Position numbers and translations under genes: made by a program. From JASHVB01 sp049522565 (GTDB taxonomy: Bacteria; Pseudomonadota; Alphaproteobacteria; Acetobacterales; Acetobacteraceae), in contig JBEKNT010000345.1 of NCBI GenBank assembly GCA_049522565.1, positions 1 through 7,631 of the forward strand: a stretch of DNA of 7,631 nucleotides, read 5' to 3'. This document shows positions 5,292-7,631 of this stretch, one piece after another. The notes under the pieces were generated by a model. That model was not told the DNA's origin. It saw only the letters and a list, made by a program, of their open reading frames with translations, and ran no database searches. Within the stretch, counting starts at the first letter, position 1. Each line of letters starts with the position of its first letter.

Positions 5292-7580
5292 ATGCGGATC
5301 GTCTGCGTGGGCGGTGGGCCGGCGGGCCTGTATTTTGCGATCCAGATGAAACGGCGCGATCCGTCGCACCGCATCACCGTGGTCGAGCGCAACCGCCCCT
5401 ATGACACGTTTGGCTGGGGCGTGGTGTTCTCCGACGAGACACTGCGCAACCTGGAGGGCGCCGATCCGCCGAGCAAACAGGAAATCCTCGACAGCTTCGC
5501 GCACTGGGACGACATCGACATCCATTTCAAAGGTCGGGTCATCACCTCCGGCGGCCACGGCTTCTGCGGCATCCAGCGCAAGCACCTGCTGAACATCCTG
5601 CAACGGCGTGCCGAGGAACTCGGCGTGGAACTGGTGTTCCAGCGTGAAGTCGATGACGCCGCCGAATTCGCCGACGCCGACCTGATCGTGGCCGCGGACG
5701 GCATCAACAGCAAGACCCGCAACCGTTACGCGGCGCATTTCAAGCCGACGGTGCAGGTCGCGCAGAACCGGTTCGTCTGGCTCGGCACGCACCGCGTCTT
5801 CGAAGCGTTCACCTTCATCTTCGTGCAAACCGAATTCGGCTGGTTCCAGGCGCATGCTTACCGCTTCAACCACGACACCTCCACGTTCATCGTCGAAACC
5901 ACGGATGCGAACTGGCGCGCGGCCGGACTGGACCGCGCCGACCCCGCCGGAACCATCGCGTTCTGTGAGCGCCTGTTCGCGCCCTGGCTGGACGGCGAGC
6001 GGCTGCTGGCGAACCTGGACCATCTGCGCGGTTCGCACTGGTTGAATTTCCCGCGCGTGGCCAACGAGACCTGGGTGCACGGCAACATCGTGCTGGTGGG
6101 CGATGCCGCCCACACCGCGCATTTTTCTATCGGCTCGGGCACCAAGCTCGCGCTGGAGGATGCGATCGCGCTGGCCCGCGCCTTCGACAAGCACGGCGTG
6201 GACGTGCCGGCGGCACTCGCGGCCTATGAAGCCGAACGCAAGATCGACGTGCTGCGCATCCAGTCCGCGGCCCGCAACTCCACCGAGTGGTTCGAGAACG
6301 TCGGCCGCTACGCGCATCTGGAACCGGAGCAATTCGCCTACTCGCTGCTGACGCGCAGTCAGCGCATCAGTCACGAGAACCTGCGGCTGCGCGACCGCCC
6401 CTGGCTGGAGGGGCTGGAGCGCTGGCTGGCCGCGCGTGCGGGACATCCCACGGCCCGCCCGACGCCGCCGATGTTCCTGCCGTTCCAACTGCGCGACATG
6501 TCGTTGGCCAACCGCATCGTGGTCTCGCCGATGGCCACCTACAGCGCGCAGGACGGCATGCCCGACGATTTCCACATGGTGCATCTTGGCGCCCGCGCGC
6601 TGGGCGGTGCCGGGCTGGTGTTCACCGAGATGGTCTGCGTCACGCCGCAGGGCCGCATCACGCCGGGTTGCGCGGGATTATGGTCGACAGCGCAAGCGTC
6701 CGCCTGGACGCGGATTGTCGACTTCGTGCACCGGCGATCGGCGGCAAAGATCTGTTTGCAGCTCGGTCATTCCGGTCCGAAAGGTTCGACCCAACTTGGC
6801 TGGGAAGCGATCGACGCACCGCTGCGCGACGGAAACTGGGAACTGATCGCGCCTTCGCCGATTCCCTGGAGCCCGTACAACCAGGTTCCCCGCGCCATGA
6901 CGCGCGACGACATGGACGCGGTGCGCGATGCCTTCGTCAGCGCGACGCAATTCGGTGCCCAGGCCGGCTTCGACATGCTCGAACTGCACGCCGCGCACGG
7001 CTATCTGCTCTCGTCGTTCATATCGCCGCTGACCAACCGGCGCACCGACGACTATGGCGGGTCGCTGCACAACCGGCTGCGCTTTCCACTGGAGGTCTTC
7101 CGCGCCATGCGCGCGGTCTGGCCGGCGCATAAGCCGATGTCCGTGCGCATTTCGGCGACCGACTGGGTGGAGGGCGGCATCGTCGCCGCCGATGCGGTGG
7201 AGATCGCCCGCGCGTTCAAGCAGGAAGGCGTGGACCTGATCGATGTTTCCGCCGGCCAGACCTCGATCCAGGCCCAGCCGGTCTACGGCCGGATGTTCCA
7301 GACGCCGTTCGCCGATCGTATCCGCAACGAGATCGGCATCGCCACCATGGCGGTGGGCAACATCACCGAGCCCGACCACCTGAACGCCATCATCGCCGCC
7401 GGTCGCGCCGACCTGTGCGCCCTTGCCCGTCCGCATCTGTCGGATCCGCACTTCGCCCTGCGCGCCGCCGCCGGGCTGGGCTACACCGATCAGTGGTGGC
7501 CGCAGCAATATCTCGCCGGCAAGGCGCAGATCGAGCGGCTGGTCCGGCGCGCGGACACCGATTATTCGGCGGTGATATGA
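5292..7580 (+). CDS. fused FAD hydroxylase / Old Yellow Enzyme reductase (anthraniloyl-CoA monooxygenase / salicylyl-CoA 5-hydroxylase type)
   Basis: The 762-residue product has two flavin domains. Residues 1 to about 380 are a group A FAD monooxygenase with GGGPAG (7-12) and the GDAAHTAHFSIGSGTKLALEDA-type FAD/NADH segment starting at Gly270-Asp271. A Pro/Ala-rich linker (381-393) follows. Residues about 394-745 are an Old Yellow Enzyme-like FMN domain: SPMATY (412-417), Gln490, His566/His569 in HAAHGY, Arg619 and GRADLCALARPHL (704-716). The Cys found after SPM in YqjM-type enzymes is Ala415, while Tyr417 is kept. This architecture and length match 2-aminobenzoyl-CoA monooxygenase/reductase of Azoarcus evansii, which hydroxylates and then partly reduces the ring, and database entries called bifunctional salicylyl-CoA 5-hydroxylase/oxidoreductase. 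I cannot tell which aryl-CoA is used. I chose the ATG at 5292 because MRIVCVGGGPAG begins the domain exactly; the frame opens earlier at a TTG (5226), but that 22-residue extension is not domain-like. The ribosome site is weak (GGGG at 5277-5280). Confidence 0.92.
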   Translation: MRIVCVGGGPAGLYFAIQMKRRDPSHRITVVERNRPYDTFGWGVVFSDETLRNLEGADPPSKQEILDSFAHWDDIDIHFKGRVITSGGHGFCGIQRKHLLNILQRRAEELGVELVFQREVDDAAEFADADLIVAADGINSKTRNRYAAHFKPTVQVAQNRFVWLGTHRVFEAFTFIFVQTEFGWFQAHAYRFNHDTSTFIVETTDANWRAAGLDRADPAGTIAFCERLFAPWLDGERLLANLDHLRGSHWLNFPRVANETWVHGNIVLVGDAAHTAHFSIGSGTKLALEDAIALARAFDKHGVDVPAALAAYEAERKIDVLRIQSAARNSTEWFENVGRYAHLEPEQFAYSLLTRSQRISHENLRLRDRPWLEGLERWLAARAGHPTARPTPPMFLPFQLRDMSLANRIVVSPMATYSAQDGMPDDFHMVHLGARALGGAGLVFTEMVCVTPQGRITPGCAGLWSTAQASAWTRIVDFVHRRSAAKICLQLGHSGPKGSTQLGWEAIDAPLRDGNWELIAPSPIPWSPYNQVPRAMTRDDMDAVRDAFVSATQFGAQAGFDMLELHAAHGYLLSSFISPLTNRRTDDYGGSLHNRLRFPLEVFRAMRAVWPAHKPMSVRISATDWVEGGIVAADAVEIARAFKQEGVDLIDVSAGQTSIQAQPVYGRMFQTPFADRIRNEIGIATMAVGNITEPDHLNAIIAAGRADLCALARPHLSDPHFALRAAAGLGYTDQWWPQQYLAGKAQIERLVRRADTDYSAVI

Positions 7581-7595
7581 ACGAGGACAAAAATC

Positions 7596-7620
7596 TCCCC
7601 CTCCCCTTGTGGGAGGGGGA
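7596..7620 (-). terminator. GC-rich hairpin with minus-strand T-run at right edge
   Basis: A perfect 10-bp stem (TCCCCCTCCC, 7596-7605, with its complement at 7611-7620) encloses a 5-base loop. On the minus strand it is followed by GATTTTTG, a five-T run (complement of 7589-7593), so it could end a minus-strand gene coming from the right. On the plus strand no T-run follows before the window ends. It begins 15 bases after the hydroxylase stop and may be the left half of a palindromic repeat like the one at 3929-4085. Confidence 0.45.
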
Positions 7621-7631
7621 AAGGCGGAGGG

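Noticed and set aside
5286..6584. 432-codon minus-strand open frame opposite the fused hydroxylase
   Set aside because: No motif is visible, and the plus-strand protein here has intact flavin-binding motifs throughout.

Overview
This is a GC-rich (roughly two-thirds G+C by eye) proteobacterial window. The gene content (CoA-dependent aerobic aromatic catabolism, a DUF35/thiolase pair) and the dispersed palindromic repeats suggest an environmental proteobacterium, perhaps alphaproteobacterial (Rhodospirillales/Hyphomicrobiales-like). The taxon is an inference from style, not from a marker gene.

Layout: (1) Bases 7-130 form a large imperfect palindrome with two 44-bp arms, 38 of 44 positions matching, around a 36-bp spacer. 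It ends 28 bases before the first gene. (2) A plus-strand cassette of four genes with stop and start codons overlapping as ATGA at every junction: a CaiC-like acyl/aryl-CoA ligase (159-1742), a non-canonical SCP2/Ltp2-type thiolase-superfamily protein (1739-2902), its likely partner, a small Zn-ribbon/OB-fold (DUF35) protein (2899-3204), and an NAD-type short-chain dehydrogenase (3201-3920). (3) A convergent intergenic region (3921-4090) filled by a repeat with two nearly identical outward hairpins, placed to act as a bidirectional terminator. (4) A minus-strand RutA-like flavin monooxygenase of the luciferase family (5185-4091). (5) A short AT-rich divergent control region (5186-5291). (6) A plus-strand fusion of an FAD aromatic hydroxylase and an Old Yellow Enzyme reductase, the anthraniloyl-CoA monooxygenase/salicylyl-CoA 5-hydroxylase type (5292-7580). 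(7) A GC-rich hairpin at the right edge with its T-run on the minus strand.

How the genes may work together (inference): the ligase would activate an aromatic acid such as 2-aminobenzoate or a relative as a CoA thioester. The fused flavoenzyme would hydroxylate and partly reduce the ring. The SDR and the thiolase-like/DUF35 pair would process the resulting alicyclic hydroxy/oxo-acyl-CoA. No hydratase, ring hydrolase, transporter or regulator is visible, so the pathway is incomplete here or continues outside. The two most unusual points are the thiolase-like protein, which appears to lack the catalytic Cys and His of true thiolases and so may be an aldolase-type C-C lyase, and the RutA-like enzyme, which keeps the residues linked to flavin-N5-peroxide chemistry next to a ring-dearomatising flavoenzyme.
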